This document shows, one piece after another, positions 19,314 to 27,101 of a stretch of DNA of 64,000 nucleotides. The translations under genes and the position numbers were made by a program. The stretch comes from Tenacibaculum agarivorans (GTDB lineage Bacteria > Bacteroidota > Bacteroidia > Flavobacteriales > Flavobacteriaceae). The notes beneath the pieces are model-generated. The model worked only from the letters and a program-made list of their open reading frames with translations. It was not told the origin of the DNA and ran no database searches. Within the stretch, counting starts at the first letter, position 1, and each line of letters opens with the position of its first letter. The DNA is taken from NCBI RefSeq assembly GCF_001936575.1, contig NZ_MSMP01000005.1, positions 1 to 64,000 on the forward strand, read 5' to 3'.

Positions 19314-20148
19314 ATTTTTTGGGAAGTTCTTTTTCAAAAGTCATACTTTGATTAGAAAAAGGATGTATAAATTCTAGTTGAGAAGCATGAAGATATAATC
19401 CGTTTCCATAGGAAATTAGTCCTTCAATAAAATAGTCTTTATCTCCTAAGATAGGGGCTCCAATTTCATATAAATGCTTTCTTAATTGATGCCTTCGTCC
19501 AGTTTTTGGTTGTAACTGAACTAGGTTTAAATACTCATATTTTTCAGAAGGAATAGTTTGTAAAACGGTAAAGATTGATTTAGATTCTTTGTTATCTACA
19601 GGAATATTAATTTCGCCAGAGGAATCCATTTTACCAATAGTAACAGCATGGTATGTTTTCTCGATTTTTTTTTCTTCAAAAAGTTTGGTAAGTGCAATAG
19701 TTGCCGAATTGGTTTTACCAATAAGCAATAATCCGCTAGTTGGATAGTCCAATCGATGTACAGGTCGAGGTAGTATCGCATCTTTATGGGAACTTTTTTT
19801 TAAATTTTGTTCTAAAGCATTAGCTATGGTAGCAAACGAATTTCCACTCACTACTATACCTGAAGGTTTTAAAATTACAGCGAGATAATCATCTTCAAAT
19901 ATAACTTCTAAAGGAAAAACAAATTCTTTTTTAGTGTTAGACTCTTCTTGAAATAACTCAATACATTCACCTCCATTAATGAATAGTGCTGTAGCAGCTC
20001 TTGTTCCATTAACAAATACTAACCCTTTTTTAATAGCTTTTTTAAAACCAGATCTTGTTGGATTTGTACTAAAAATACCAATGCCATATTCTTGTAAGCG
20101 AATAGGTTTTTCTAGTTGAGGAACTGTGTGACTTTCTAATAAATTCAA
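19291..20148 (-). CDS. RluA-family pseudouridine synthase
   Basis: The 285-residue RNA-modifying enzyme has an N-terminal S4-like region (about residues 15-66, with GFKKAIKKGLVFVNG) and the RluA catalytic domain. The catalytic Asp is D134 in HRLDYPTSG. Other signatures are LKPSGIVVSGN, KTYHAVTIGK, PKTGRRHQLRKHL and GDKDYF. It isomerises uridine in rRNA or tRNA; the site cannot be predicted. Its last 23 bases are antisense to the end of the MocR-type gene. Confidence 0.9.
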   Translation of the reverse strand: MNLLESHTVPQLEKPIRLQEYGIGIFSTNPTRSGFKKAIKKGLVFVNGTRAATALFINGGECIELFQEESNTKKEFVFPLEVIFEDDYLAVILKPSGIVVSGNSFATIANALEQNLKKSSHKDAILPRPVHRLDYPTSGLLLIGKTNSATIALTKLFEEKKIEKTYHAVTIGKMDSSGEINIPVDNKESKSIFTVLQTIPSEKYEYLNLVQLQPKTGRRHQLRKHLYEIGAPILGDKDYFIEGLISYGNGLYLHASQLEFIHPFSNQSMTFEKELPKKFKRIFPG

Positions 20149-20383
20149 TAGAATTACAAGTTTATTTTTTGGGAGTTACGCTAACTGTATTACTTTTTAA
20201 ATAAACGAAGATAAGAAAGTTGGAATATTTAAAGAACGAGAATCTAGGAATAGATGATGTATAAAACAACACTCTTGACGTCATTTTGTACGATTAAAGA
20301 AAATCTTAGCAAAGAGAGCAATTAGTTAATATCTTTAATGTAATAATCAAAATTAACCATTAAAAACTAATAACTGAGATCCC
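20149..20383. other. Divergent spacer between the RluA gene and the eCIS regulator
   Basis: This AT-rich spacer of 235 bases has no gene. A perfect 8-bp palindrome TGACGTCA lies at 20276-20283, about 100 bases before the regulator start. It could be an operator, but there is no second copy to support that. Confidence 0.35.
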
Positions 20384-21229
20384 TTGAAAACGGAGAACTA
20401 CATAATAGTTGCATCCGACCATGGTGCTACGCTTTCTAAAATAGTTAATGAATTAGATGATTTGGAAAATTATAATTGTATAACTATAAGCTCTGTGGTG
20501 TTATTAATTAAATTATTAGAAACTGTCTCTCCAAAACTAATTATTGTACATTTTAGAAATAATACGTTACAACTTAATCATCTCTTTAAGTTACAGTCCA
20601 ATGTTAAACTTCCAATACTGTGCTTGATTAATCGTTATGAAAAGTTAAAGATAAACTATGAGGAAAAGCCCCTTATAATACAATCCATAGATACTCTTGA
20701 ACATAAATACTTATCAACCAATGTAAAAAGTATTTTATCAATAGTTACGAAACAAGTAGTACTTGAGGACCAATACTTCAAGGAAAAAAATGGACCTAAA
20801 TTACTTACTGAAAATAAAAATTTAGCTCGTTATGTACTGGAATTAGACCAAAAAAAGATTTTATTACAAAAAATTATGGAACGAATAAAGGAGTTGAGTA
20901 GTATTACCGATTTACCTATGAGAAATCGACTAAACTCTATTGTAAATAGTATAAAGCTCAATACAAAAACAAGTCACTGGGAAGACTTTAAACTTTATTT
21001 TGAAAATATTAATCCAAATTTTATAAAACAGTTAACTGCCAAATATCCATGCTTAACATCTAAAGACATTAAATATTGTTGTTATCTAAAAATGAATATG
21101 TCTAATGAAGATATTAGATACATTTTAGGAATCAATAAAGAAAGTGTAAGAACACATAAATATAGATTGAAAAAGAAAATGACATTAGAAAAAAAACAAG
21201 ATTTACGAATGTTTATAAGCTCTTTTTAA
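20384..21229 (+). CDS. LuxR-type regulator with degenerate receiver domain, likely eCIS regulator
   Basis: The 281-residue protein starts at TTG; no nearby ATG preserves the first strand NYIIVASDHG. Residues 1-125 follow a response-regulator receiver outline, but the phospho-acceptor position at the end of strand 3 (PKLIIVHFR) holds His56 instead of Asp. A helical linker leads to a C-terminal LuxR-like helix-turn-helix (LTSKDIKYCCYLKMNMSNED, then SVRTHKYRLKKKM), a type common as orphan regulators in Flavobacteriaceae. It is the gene immediately upstream of the eCIS operon and in the same direction. Control of that operon is an inference from position. Confidence 0.75.
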   Translation: MKTENYIIVASDHGATLSKIVNELDDLENYNCITISSVVLLIKLLETVSPKLIIVHFRNNTLQLNHLFKLQSNVKLPILCLINRYEKLKINYEEKPLIIQSIDTLEHKYLSTNVKSILSIVTKQVVLEDQYFKEKNGPKLLTENKNLARYVLELDQKKILLQKIMERIKELSSITDLPMRNRLNSIVNSIKLNTKTSHWEDFKLYFENINPNFIKQLTAKYPCLTSKDIKYCCYLKMNMSNEDIRYILGINKESVRTHKYRLKKKMTLEKKQDLRMFISSF

Positions 21230-21549
21230 AGAAACATCTAAGGAGGTTGGGATTAAAAGCTATTATTCCGAATCTTACTACTGTCACTCAAGACAGGTAA
21301 AATGAAGGGATTTTTTTAATTAAAAGTTACTAATTATAACAATACCTATATTTTTTCTAGCTTTTTTACTATTGTATTTATTTCTACTTCTATTCTAATT
21401 TGAACATAAGAACATGATTTTTATGTTTATAGATATTAATTTTAATGTCCCTCTTAATTTTAGAAAAACTTCAAATTACTTCAATACTATTAAGATTACT
21501 TTACAATTAAAGATTTTCGCAGTTACCTTTTAAATAACTTTTTTAGACT

Positions 21550-21571
21550 GTTTTTCTTTGACAAGAAAAAC
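21550..21571. promoter_or_regulatory. Perfect 9-bp inverted repeat (possible operator)
   Basis: GTTTTTCTT is followed by a 4-base loop TGAC and then AAGAAAAAC, a perfect dyad. It lies about 170 bases before the first structural gene. It may be an operator for the adjacent LuxR-type regulator, or an RNA hairpin; no T-run follows directly. Confidence 0.4.
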
Positions 21572-21599
21572 GAATAAAATCAATATAAAATTGTAGAAG

Positions 21600-21619
21600 A
21601 ATTGTAGGTGTCTACGATT
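21600..21619. promoter_or_regulatory. Imperfect inverted repeat (possible operator)
   Basis: AATTGTAG - GTGT - CTACGATT gives 8-base arms with one mismatch, 28 bases after the first inverted repeat. Two dyads this close together in a control region are suggestive, but they differ in sequence. Confidence 0.3.
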
Positions 21620-21699
21620 TGTCTATGCTTTTCAGCTTCTTCCTAAAAATGTACATGATTTGTATACAGCGGTTCTTAAGTTTTTCTTTAACGAACATA

Positions 21700-21707
21700 T
21701 AACTTTG
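21700..21707 (+). promoter_or_regulatory. -7 box TAACTTTG before the eCIS operon
   Basis: An exact TAnnTTTG match ends 31 bases before the ATG of the first eCIS gene. The region 19-21 bases upstream lacks TTG, so the promoter may depend on an activator. Confidence 0.45.
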
Positions 21708-21738
21708 AAGCGTCAACCAAAACTACTGTCTAAAAAAA

Positions 21739-22314
21739 ATGATTTCTAAAGCAATAGATTATACAGTTAATTCACTTAATGCATTTCTTCAAAATAAGTT
21801 TGCATTAACAGAAGATATTGTAATAGCAAATAAAATTGTAGACCAAAATGGTAGTGTTCCAGTAGAAAATGAAAACAAAGTTCTATTAACGTTAATCCAT
21901 GTAGACCAAGAAACAGTAAAACAGTTCTACAATACAAATAGAAAGTTAAGCAATAATAACTTTGAGAATAAAGCGCAAGAGGAACGATATAACTTATATA
22001 TATTAATATCTCCGAATTTTGAAAACTATAATGAAACACTAAAGTTTTTAAATTCTTCTATACAATTTTTTCAAACCTATTCAGCCTTAGATGCAAACTT
22101 TTCTTCTAATATACCAAAAGGAATCAATCGATTAGAATTTGAATTTGAAACAGGAGATGGGTACCAACAAATGCATAATCTTTGGAGTGCACTAGGAGCA
22201 AAATACCAACCGAGTGTTATTTACAAAATGAGGCTAATTACAATTGTCTCTAACGAAATAAAAGGATTTGAAGCTGCTGTAACAACATCTAATACCATAG
22301 TACAAGATGAGTAA
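21739..22314 (+). CDS. eCIS tube terminator/cap protein (DUF4255, Afp16/Pvc16-like)
   Basis: The 191-residue protein has the DUF4255 (Pvc16 N-terminal) pattern: ISKAIDYTVNSLNAFL at the start, KVLLTLIHVDQET, a NLYILISPNFENYNETLKFL core, and HNLWSALGAKYQPSVIYKMR near the end. In Afp and PVC particles this protein ends the inner tube and stops sheath growth at the distal cap. Here it is the first gene of the operon, whereas in Afp/PVC it is last. It overlaps the next gene by 8 bases. Confidence 0.85.
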   Translation: MISKAIDYTVNSLNAFLQNKFALTEDIVIANKIVDQNGSVPVENENKVLLTLIHVDQETVKQFYNTNRKLSNNNFENKAQEERYNLYILISPNFENYNETLKFLNSSIQFFQTYSALDANFSSNIPKGINRLEFEFETGDGYQQMHNLWSALGAKYQPSVIYKMRLITIVSNEIKGFEAAVTTSNTIVQDE

Positions 22315-23134
22315 AAGTAGTTTTCATAAAGTATTTAATGTAGCTGTATTACATGATTATTATTCAGATAATATATGTAAAGGTCTTGTATATACACCAA
22401 CTATTGAGACAGAAGAAATTATCTATGCCTATAATTTCAAAATAAATATAACTACTAAAGGTTTTGAGTTATACACATATTCAAATACAACAATTCCTAG
22501 CTTATTAAATTATATTAATCGTGTTACAGGAGCAGAAAGTTTTAATTTTAACGTGACTACTTCTAATACACATTTCTACCAATTTACTAACCTGCCGATA
22601 AACGAGATAGGAATTACTTATTTCAACTCTGCTGAAGTAGAAAAAACTACAAAAACAGAAAAGATCATATTAAAACCACATTTTATAAGAACACGTTCAA
22701 CAGAATTTTTATTTAAGTTGTCTGTAGGCTTTAAGGAGTTGATAGGTTTATATGAATTAAAAAAAGAAGGGAATTACGAAATACAGTTTCAATCTAGATT
22801 AACAAAGTGGAAGTATTTTATTATCAATTCTACTAAACGAAGCTTAGGAGTATTAACTATAAGTGATACTTCAGGAATTCAATTTGAAGGGCCAGAAAAG
22901 GTATTATTACAAAACAAACAAGAAGCACAACTTTTTTCTGTTTCAAATACACTACTACCATTTTCAGAAAGACCACTTTACAAGTTTAATTTGGAAAGTA
23001 CAACACAAAAAAACGGAATGGACCGAACGAAGGTAATTTTTAAAGGATTACCCAATGCCAATCCTAATGTTTTAGGAATAAATGCCAGTTCATCTCCACC
23101 TATAGTAGAATCATTTATGTATGTATACGTATAA
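22307..23134 (+). CDS. eCIS-associated protein of unknown function, possible cap adaptor
   Basis: The 275-residue, beta-rich protein has no signal peptide or membrane segment, and I do not recognise a named domain. The C-terminal half (YEIQFQSRLTKWKYFIIN, LGVLTISD, VESFMYVYV) looks like a beta sandwich. Its coupling to the cap gene (8-base overlap) and the position before the sheath suggest a structural part near the distal end, such as a cap adaptor of the type reported for the Algoriphagus particle. That assignment is by position only. Confidence 0.5.
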   Translation: MSKSSFHKVFNVAVLHDYYSDNICKGLVYTPTIETEEIIYAYNFKINITTKGFELYTYSNTTIPSLLNYINRVTGAESFNFNVTTSNTHFYQFTNLPINEIGITYFNSAEVEKTTKTEKIILKPHFIRTRSTEFLFKLSVGFKELIGLYELKKEGNYEIQFQSRLTKWKYFIINSTKRSLGVLTISDTSGIQFEGPEKVLLQNKQEAQLFSVSNTLLPFSERPLYKFNLESTTQKNGMDRTKVIFKGLPNANPNVLGINASSSPPIVESFMYVYV

Positions 23135-23166
23135 AATAATTAATTATAAAATAACCAATATGTTTT

Positions 23167-24750
23167 ATGAACTTATCTACGATTAAATCTCCAGGGGTTT
23201 ATATCAATGAAGTAAATGGATTTGGAAATTCAGTTGTACCTGTTGCAACAGCAGTTCCTGCCTTTATTGGATATACACCACAAGCCATGTACGAAGGGAA
23301 ATCGTACACGAATGTACCTAGAAAAATTACGTCATTCGCAGATTTTCAAGCAATTTTTTGTTTGCCAGATCCAGCGCCTCCGGCAGATCCAGCAAAACAA
23401 TATGAACCTGAATACTATTTAGTTGCACAAGATAGTCAACCAACTTCAGGTGATTATATGTTGATAGGAGGTACTTTTTATTCTATCTTACCAGACCCAA
23501 ACACTATTTATTATTTATACAATAGCGTTAAATTATTTTATGATAATGGAGGAGGAGATGCATACATTGTTTCAGTTGGTACTTACGGTGATCCATCAGG
23601 AAATCCAATGCCAGTAGGAGAACAAATAGTAAATCCGAATGTACAGTTAAATGAATTAACAGGCGGTTTAGAATTATTGTTACAAGAGCAAGAACCTACC
23701 ATGTACATTTGTCCAGAAGCTACTTTACTTTCTGTAGAAAATAATGCTTCATTAATGCAAGCGATGTTATTACAAGCATCAACTATGCAAACTGCTGTAT
23801 GTATTTTTGACATTATTGGAGGAAATGATCCAGATCCATTAAACTACATGGATGATATAGAAACGTTTAGAAATGGAACAGGCTCTAATGGTTTAGACTA
23901 TGGAGCGGCATATTATCCTTTTGTTGGAACTACCGTGATGCAAGCTTCAGATATTGATTATACCAACTTATTTGGCGGAGATGTAACACAATTACAAGCA
24001 ATTTTAAGCCCTGCTAGTAATCCAAATCCAACAGTGGATACAATTATAGCGAATATTCAAAACCCACCTGAAGGACAACAACTAACAGTAAGTCAATACA
24101 ATAATTCACTTTTAGTTGCAAGTCCAACTTACAATACCATTATTGCGAATGTATTACAAGATGCTAATATTTTACCTCCAAGTGCAGGAATGGCAGGTGT
24201 AATTACAGTAACCGATAATGATGTAGGTCCTTGGCAATCGCCAGCAAATACTTCTATGGTAGATGTAATCAGTTTACCAATATTGATTTCTGAAACACAA
24301 CAGGCAGATTTAAATGTAGATGCAATTTCAGGAAAATCTATCAATGCAATTCGCTTTTTTAATGGTTTAGGAATCCTTATTTGGGGAGCAAGAACCTTAG
24401 ATGGAAACAGTCAGGATTGGCGTTACATTTCTGTAAGAAGAACCATGATTTTTATTGAGCAATCTTGTAAGCTAGCAGCAAATGCATATGTATTTGCACC
24501 AAATGATAAAAATACATGGGAATCAGTAAAAGCGATGATTAGTAGTTTCTTAAATGATATTTGGAAACAAGGTGGATTGCAAGGAGCAAGCGCATCAGAT
24601 GCTTTTTCTGTAGAGTGTGGATTAGGTTCCACCATGACTTCAGAAGATATTTTAAATGGTTTTATGATTGTATCTGTTAAAGTAGCAGTAGTAAGACCAG
24701 CAGAATTCATTGTACTTACTTTCCAACAGCAAATGGCTACGTCTGCATAA
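23167..24750 (+). CDS. Contractile tail sheath protein (Afp2-4/gp18-like)
   Basis: The 527-residue protein has the phage sheath pattern: STIKSPGVYINEVNGFG at the N-terminus, AVPAFIGYTPQA, YNSVKLFYDNGGGDAYIVSVG, and the conserved C-terminal core SINAIRFFNGLGILIWGART, WRYISVRRTMIFIEQSC, and FIVLTFQQQM. The sheath polymer surrounds the tube and contracts to drive it through a target membrane. Only one sheath gene is present, while Afp and PVC have three. About residues 150-350 are a variable surface insertion rich in Pro, Asn and Gln. Confidence 0.95.
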   Translation: MNLSTIKSPGVYINEVNGFGNSVVPVATAVPAFIGYTPQAMYEGKSYTNVPRKITSFADFQAIFCLPDPAPPADPAKQYEPEYYLVAQDSQPTSGDYMLIGGTFYSILPDPNTIYYLYNSVKLFYDNGGGDAYIVSVGTYGDPSGNPMPVGEQIVNPNVQLNELTGGLELLLQEQEPTMYICPEATLLSVENNASLMQAMLLQASTMQTAVCIFDIIGGNDPDPLNYMDDIETFRNGTGSNGLDYGAAYYPFVGTTVMQASDIDYTNLFGGDVTQLQAILSPASNPNPTVDTIIANIQNPPEGQQLTVSQYNNSLLVASPTYNTIIANVLQDANILPPSAGMAGVITVTDNDVGPWQSPANTSMVDVISLPILISETQQADLNVDAISGKSINAIRFFNGLGILIWGARTLDGNSQDWRYISVRRTMIFIEQSCKLAANAYVFAPNDKNTWESVKAMISSFLNDIWKQGGLQGASASDAFSVECGLGSTMTSEDILNGFMIVSVKVAVVRPAEFIVLTFQQQMATSA

Positions 24751-24764
24751 AGGAATTGATGTAT

Positions 24765-24842
24765 GTCAGTTTGAGAGTCACTGATTATTCAAGGTGAATC
24801 GTCATTACAATGATGAAACAAGAATAATTTCATTCAAACTAA
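24765..24842. repeat. Inverted repeat between sheath and tube genes (dispersed repeat relic)
   Basis: TCAGTTTGAGAGTCACTGATTATTC and the later GAATAATTTCATTCAAACT form imperfect arms (roughly 20 bases) of a hairpin. The right arm read backwards (AGTTTGAATGAAATTATTC) matches the repeat at 45095 (AGTTCGAGTGAAATTATTC), so it belongs to the dispersed TTCGAGTG family. In its place it could partly stop transcription between sheath and tube. Confidence 0.5.
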
Positions 24843-24923
24843 CAAAGAGTGTAAAAATTAGGTCTCTATAAAAGAGATTAATTACATATAACCAAACGAA
24901 ATAAAAACTAAAAAAATAATATT

Positions 24924-25388
24924 ATGGCAACAGATGACGGAAGTGTAGAAGGATCAACCTGGCCCATGCCAAAGTTCCGTTTTGAAGTAGACTTGGGTAC
25001 GGAACTAACAGGAGTCGCATTTCAGGAAGTTTCTGGAATGGATGTAGAAAATCAAATTATTGAATATCGTAAGAGTAACAGTCCTTTATTTTCAGTAGAA
25101 AAAATGCCTGGAATTGTAAAATACGGAAATGTAACTATGAAACGAGGCGTTTTTGTAAACGATAATATATTTTGGGATTGGCATGCTGAAATTAAAATGA
25201 ATACCATTAAACGTAGAACAGTTCTGATTAAGCTTTTAGATGAAGCAGGAAGTGTTACTATGCAATGGCAACTAAACAACGCTTGGCCTACAAAAATTAC
25301 CAGTACAGACTTAAAGTCAGACGGAAATGAAGTAGCTGTAGATACTTTAGAAATAGCACACGAACAACTAATAATTACGAATGGCTAA
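24924..25388 (+). CDS. Major inner tube protein (Afp1/Pvc1, gp19-like)
   Basis: The 154-residue protein follows the T4 gp19/Hcp-like fold pattern: PKFRFEVDLGTELTGVAFQE, SGMDVENQIIEYRKSNSP, VTMKRGVF, WDWHAEIK and the C-terminal WQLNNAWPTKITSTDLKS. It forms the hollow tube that holds cargo and is expelled on contraction. The gene is preceded by a 173-base gap with a hairpin, which may set tube and sheath levels separately. It overlaps the next tube gene by 8 bases. Confidence 0.93.
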   Translation: MATDDGSVEGSTWPMPKFRFEVDLGTELTGVAFQEVSGMDVENQIIEYRKSNSPLFSVEKMPGIVKYGNVTMKRGVFVNDNIFWDWHAEIKMNTIKRRTVLIKLLDEAGSVTMQWQLNNAWPTKITSTDLKSDGNEVAVDTLEIAHEQLIITNG

Positions 25389-25854
25389 GAAACGAGAAAT
25401 AGAATTAGAACAACCAGCCGTAGGTAAATTTCCGGTAGGTTTTTATTTTTCAGTTTCATTTGGAGATTATTCAAACGTTGATTTTCAGGAAGTATCGGGT
25501 TTGTCTAGAGAGCAAACCTTAGAAGAAGTAGCAGGGGGAGGAGAAAATAGGTTTAAATACCGCCTCCCATCTGTTTCTACAAGTAAAAACTTGGTGCTTA
25601 AAAGAGCATCTGTACCTGACGGAGATTTTTTGACAGATTGGTGTAACGATACGATTGATGGAGGATTAGCTAATCCTATACGTACTCAATTAGTATCTGT
25701 AAACCTTTTAGATAGAGATGGAACAGTATGTATGAAATGGAACTTTTTTGATGCTTATCCAGTTAAATATTCTTTTTCTGATTTAAAATCACAAGAAAGT
25801 GAAATCGTAATAAATAATATCGAATTAGCATACACTTATTTTACGACTACATAA
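25381..25854 (+). CDS. Second tube protein, tube initiator (Afp5/Pvc5-like)
   Basis: The 157-residue paralogue of the preceding tube protein has the same core (FYFSVSFGDYSNVDFQEVSG, KNLVLKRASV, WCNDTI, WNFFDAYPVKYSFSDLKSQE) and an added N-terminal extension. In Afp and PVC the fifth gene encodes the ring that joins the tube to the spike, and the position after the major tube gene supports this. No fifth-versus-first distinction can be proved from sequence alone. Confidence 0.85.
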   Translation: MAKKREIELEQPAVGKFPVGFYFSVSFGDYSNVDFQEVSGLSREQTLEEVAGGGENRFKYRLPSVSTSKNLVLKRASVPDGDFLTDWCNDTIDGGLANPIRTQLVSVNLLDRDGTVCMKWNFFDAYPVKYSFSDLKSQESEIVINNIELAYTYFTTT

Positions 25855-25993
25855 GATCAATTGGAATAAAGAATCAAGAGTTTTTTTAAATCTTAATGTT
25901 AGACTTAATATAAAAGTAAGAATACTAAAAATATCTTTTTGAAACTGTTAAAAAAAATTATCAAGCAGGTATTGGTGATATAGAATTACAAGC

Positions 25994-26089
25994 GTCATTA
26001 CGATGAACGATACGTAGTAAAGTGAAGAAGTAATCTGTTTTTATAGAGTAAGGGATTACTTCAGTTCGAAAACTCTTTTCATAATTATA
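25994..26089. repeat. Hairpin repeat of the TCATTGCGA...GAAGCAATCT type
   Basis: The left arm is CGTCATTACGATGAACGATA and onward to GAAGAAGTAATCT; the right arm begins GGGATTACTTCAGTTCG. The left arm aligns with 29817-29858 over about 43 bases with few differences. The sequence resembles the widespread 'GTCATTGCGAGGAACGAAG...' intergenic repeat. Confidence 0.6.
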
Positions 26090-26135
26090 AATAACTAGTG
26101 AGTTATCTGTTTGATTGCTTAGGTGTTAAGAGAAG

Positions 26136-26215
26136 TGTATCGAAAACAAATTAGAAACTTGAAACTTGTTGATACAATTTTGCTCCATTTTCATGTCCTA
26201 AAATTACTCGAAGCC
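26136..26215. repeat. Dispersed repeat, TTCGAGTG family (inverted copy)
   Basis: Read on the minus strand it contains CTTCGAGTAATTTTAGGACA then TGAAAATGGAGCAAAATTGTA. This matches 44721-44762 (CTTCGAGTGATTTTACAACA then TGAAAATGGAGTGAAGTTGTA) in the opposite orientation. Confidence 0.55.
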
Positions 26216-26256
26216 AAAAATTAAATAACCAACAACCAGCAACTAATAAAGAAAAT

Positions 26257-26424
26257 ATGCCGGTAGAAATCAGAGAACTCATTATTAAAACGGAAATAAA
26301 AACGGCGGTAGATCAAATAAATACAGTAAATGAAGTTGACCTTTCTGTTTTTAAAGAGGAAGTACTAGAAATGTGTAAACGAATGCTATCCGAAGGTATA
26401 AAAAAAACAAGTTATAGAAGATAA
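26257..26424 (+). CDS. DUF5908-family small eCIS protein
   Basis: This 55-residue frame (ATG at 26257, TAA at 26422-26424) begins MPVEIRELIIKTEIKTAV, the characteristic start of DUF5908 proteins. These are tiny proteins found next to LysM and VgrG baseplate genes in Bacteroidota contractile systems. It stops 2 bases before the LysM gene starts, so they are translationally coupled. Positionally it takes the place of Afp6/Pvc6. The function is unknown; a baseplate or chaperone-like role is inferred. Confidence 0.75.
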   Translation: MPVEIRELIIKTEIKTAVDQINTVNEVDLSVFKEEVLEMCKRMLSEGIKKTSYRR

Positions 26425-26426
26425 CT

Positions 26427-27101
26427 ATGGGATTAGAATATATGAAAATAACAGGGTATTACGATGGGGATTTTATGAAACCCATTCCAGGAAATCCCTA
26501 TGAAGTAATGATTAATCCGAATTCTATTAAATGGAATCGAAAAATTCATTACAACAATCAACAACCCATAGGTTCTAGTCAAGCATCTCAGAAGTATAAA
26601 AATACAGCAATTGATGAATTGAGTTTTGAAATTGTGATTGATTGTACAGGAGTAGTGTTTCCGAAGCGAATTAATATGGCAAACGAAATTAAAGCTTTGG
26701 AAGATATAGTGTACGATTATGACGGGAAAATACATCGACCTAATTATGTAATAGTGCAATGGGGAAGCGATCTGATTTTTAAAAGTGTTTTAAAAAGTTT
26801 CAATACAACATATACCCTTTTCAGACCAGATGGAAGCCCGTTAAGAGCAAAAGTAGCTCTTAGTTTTGGGGAATATGTGTCTCCTAAAAAGAAAAGCAAA
26901 GAAGAAAAAAAAGAATCACCAGATGTAACACATCTAGTGGAAGTTGTAGAGGGTGAAAGCTTACCACAATTATCATATAAAGTATGGAATTCGCCTTTTT
27001 ATTATGTACAAGTAGCACAATATAATGGCTTGAACAAATTTAGAAATCTTAAAGGAGGACAACAATTACTATTTCCTCCGATAACAATTACAGATGTATG
27101 A
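26427..27101 (+). CDS. LysM-containing baseplate/tube-junction protein (Afp7/Pvc7-like)
   Basis: The 224-residue protein has an N-terminal CIS tube-protein domain (about residues 1-155: YEVMINPNSIKWNRKIHYNN, LSFEIVIDCTG, VQWGSDLIFKSVLKSF) and a C-terminal LysM module (about residues 170-224: HLVEVVEGESLPQLSYKVW, VAQYNGLNKFRNLKGGQQLLFPP). In Afp/PVC this protein links the first tube ring to the spike, like T4 gp53/gp54. Its stop overlaps the spike gene start as ATGA. Confidence 0.9.
   Translation: MGLEYMKITGYYDGDFMKPIPGNPYEVMINPNSIKWNRKIHYNNQQPIGSSQASQKYKNTAIDELSFEIVIDCTGVVFPKRINMANEIKALEDIVYDYDGKIHRPNYVIVQWGSDLIFKSVLKSFNTTYTLFRPDGSPLRAKVALSFGEYVSPKKKSKEEKKESPDVTHLVEVVEGESLPQLSYKVWNSPFYYVQVAQYNGLNKFRNLKGGQQLLFPPITITDV

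Larger units (their letters stand above)
21230..21738 (+). other. 509-base leader region upstream of the eCIS operon
   Basis: This stretch has no plausible gene. It contains an isolated AGGAGG near 21240 followed only by very short frames, a T-rich stretch near 21310, two inverted repeats (21550-21571 and 21600-21619), and a -7 box at 21700-21707. The length is unusual for this genome, where most neighbours are tightly packed. It is the natural control region for the injection-system genes. Confidence 0.6.
25855..26256. other. 402-base gene-free stretch with two dispersed repeat elements
   Basis: This gap separates the tube genes from the baseplate genes. It contains a hairpin-type TCATTGCGA-family repeat (25994-26089) and an inverted TTCGAGTG-family copy (26136-26215). 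No gene is visible before the small DUF5908 frame. Confidence 0.7.

Noticed and set aside
26433..26759. Minus-strand frame of 108 codons
   Set aside because: It is fully antisense to the LysM baseplate gene, which has strong domain support.
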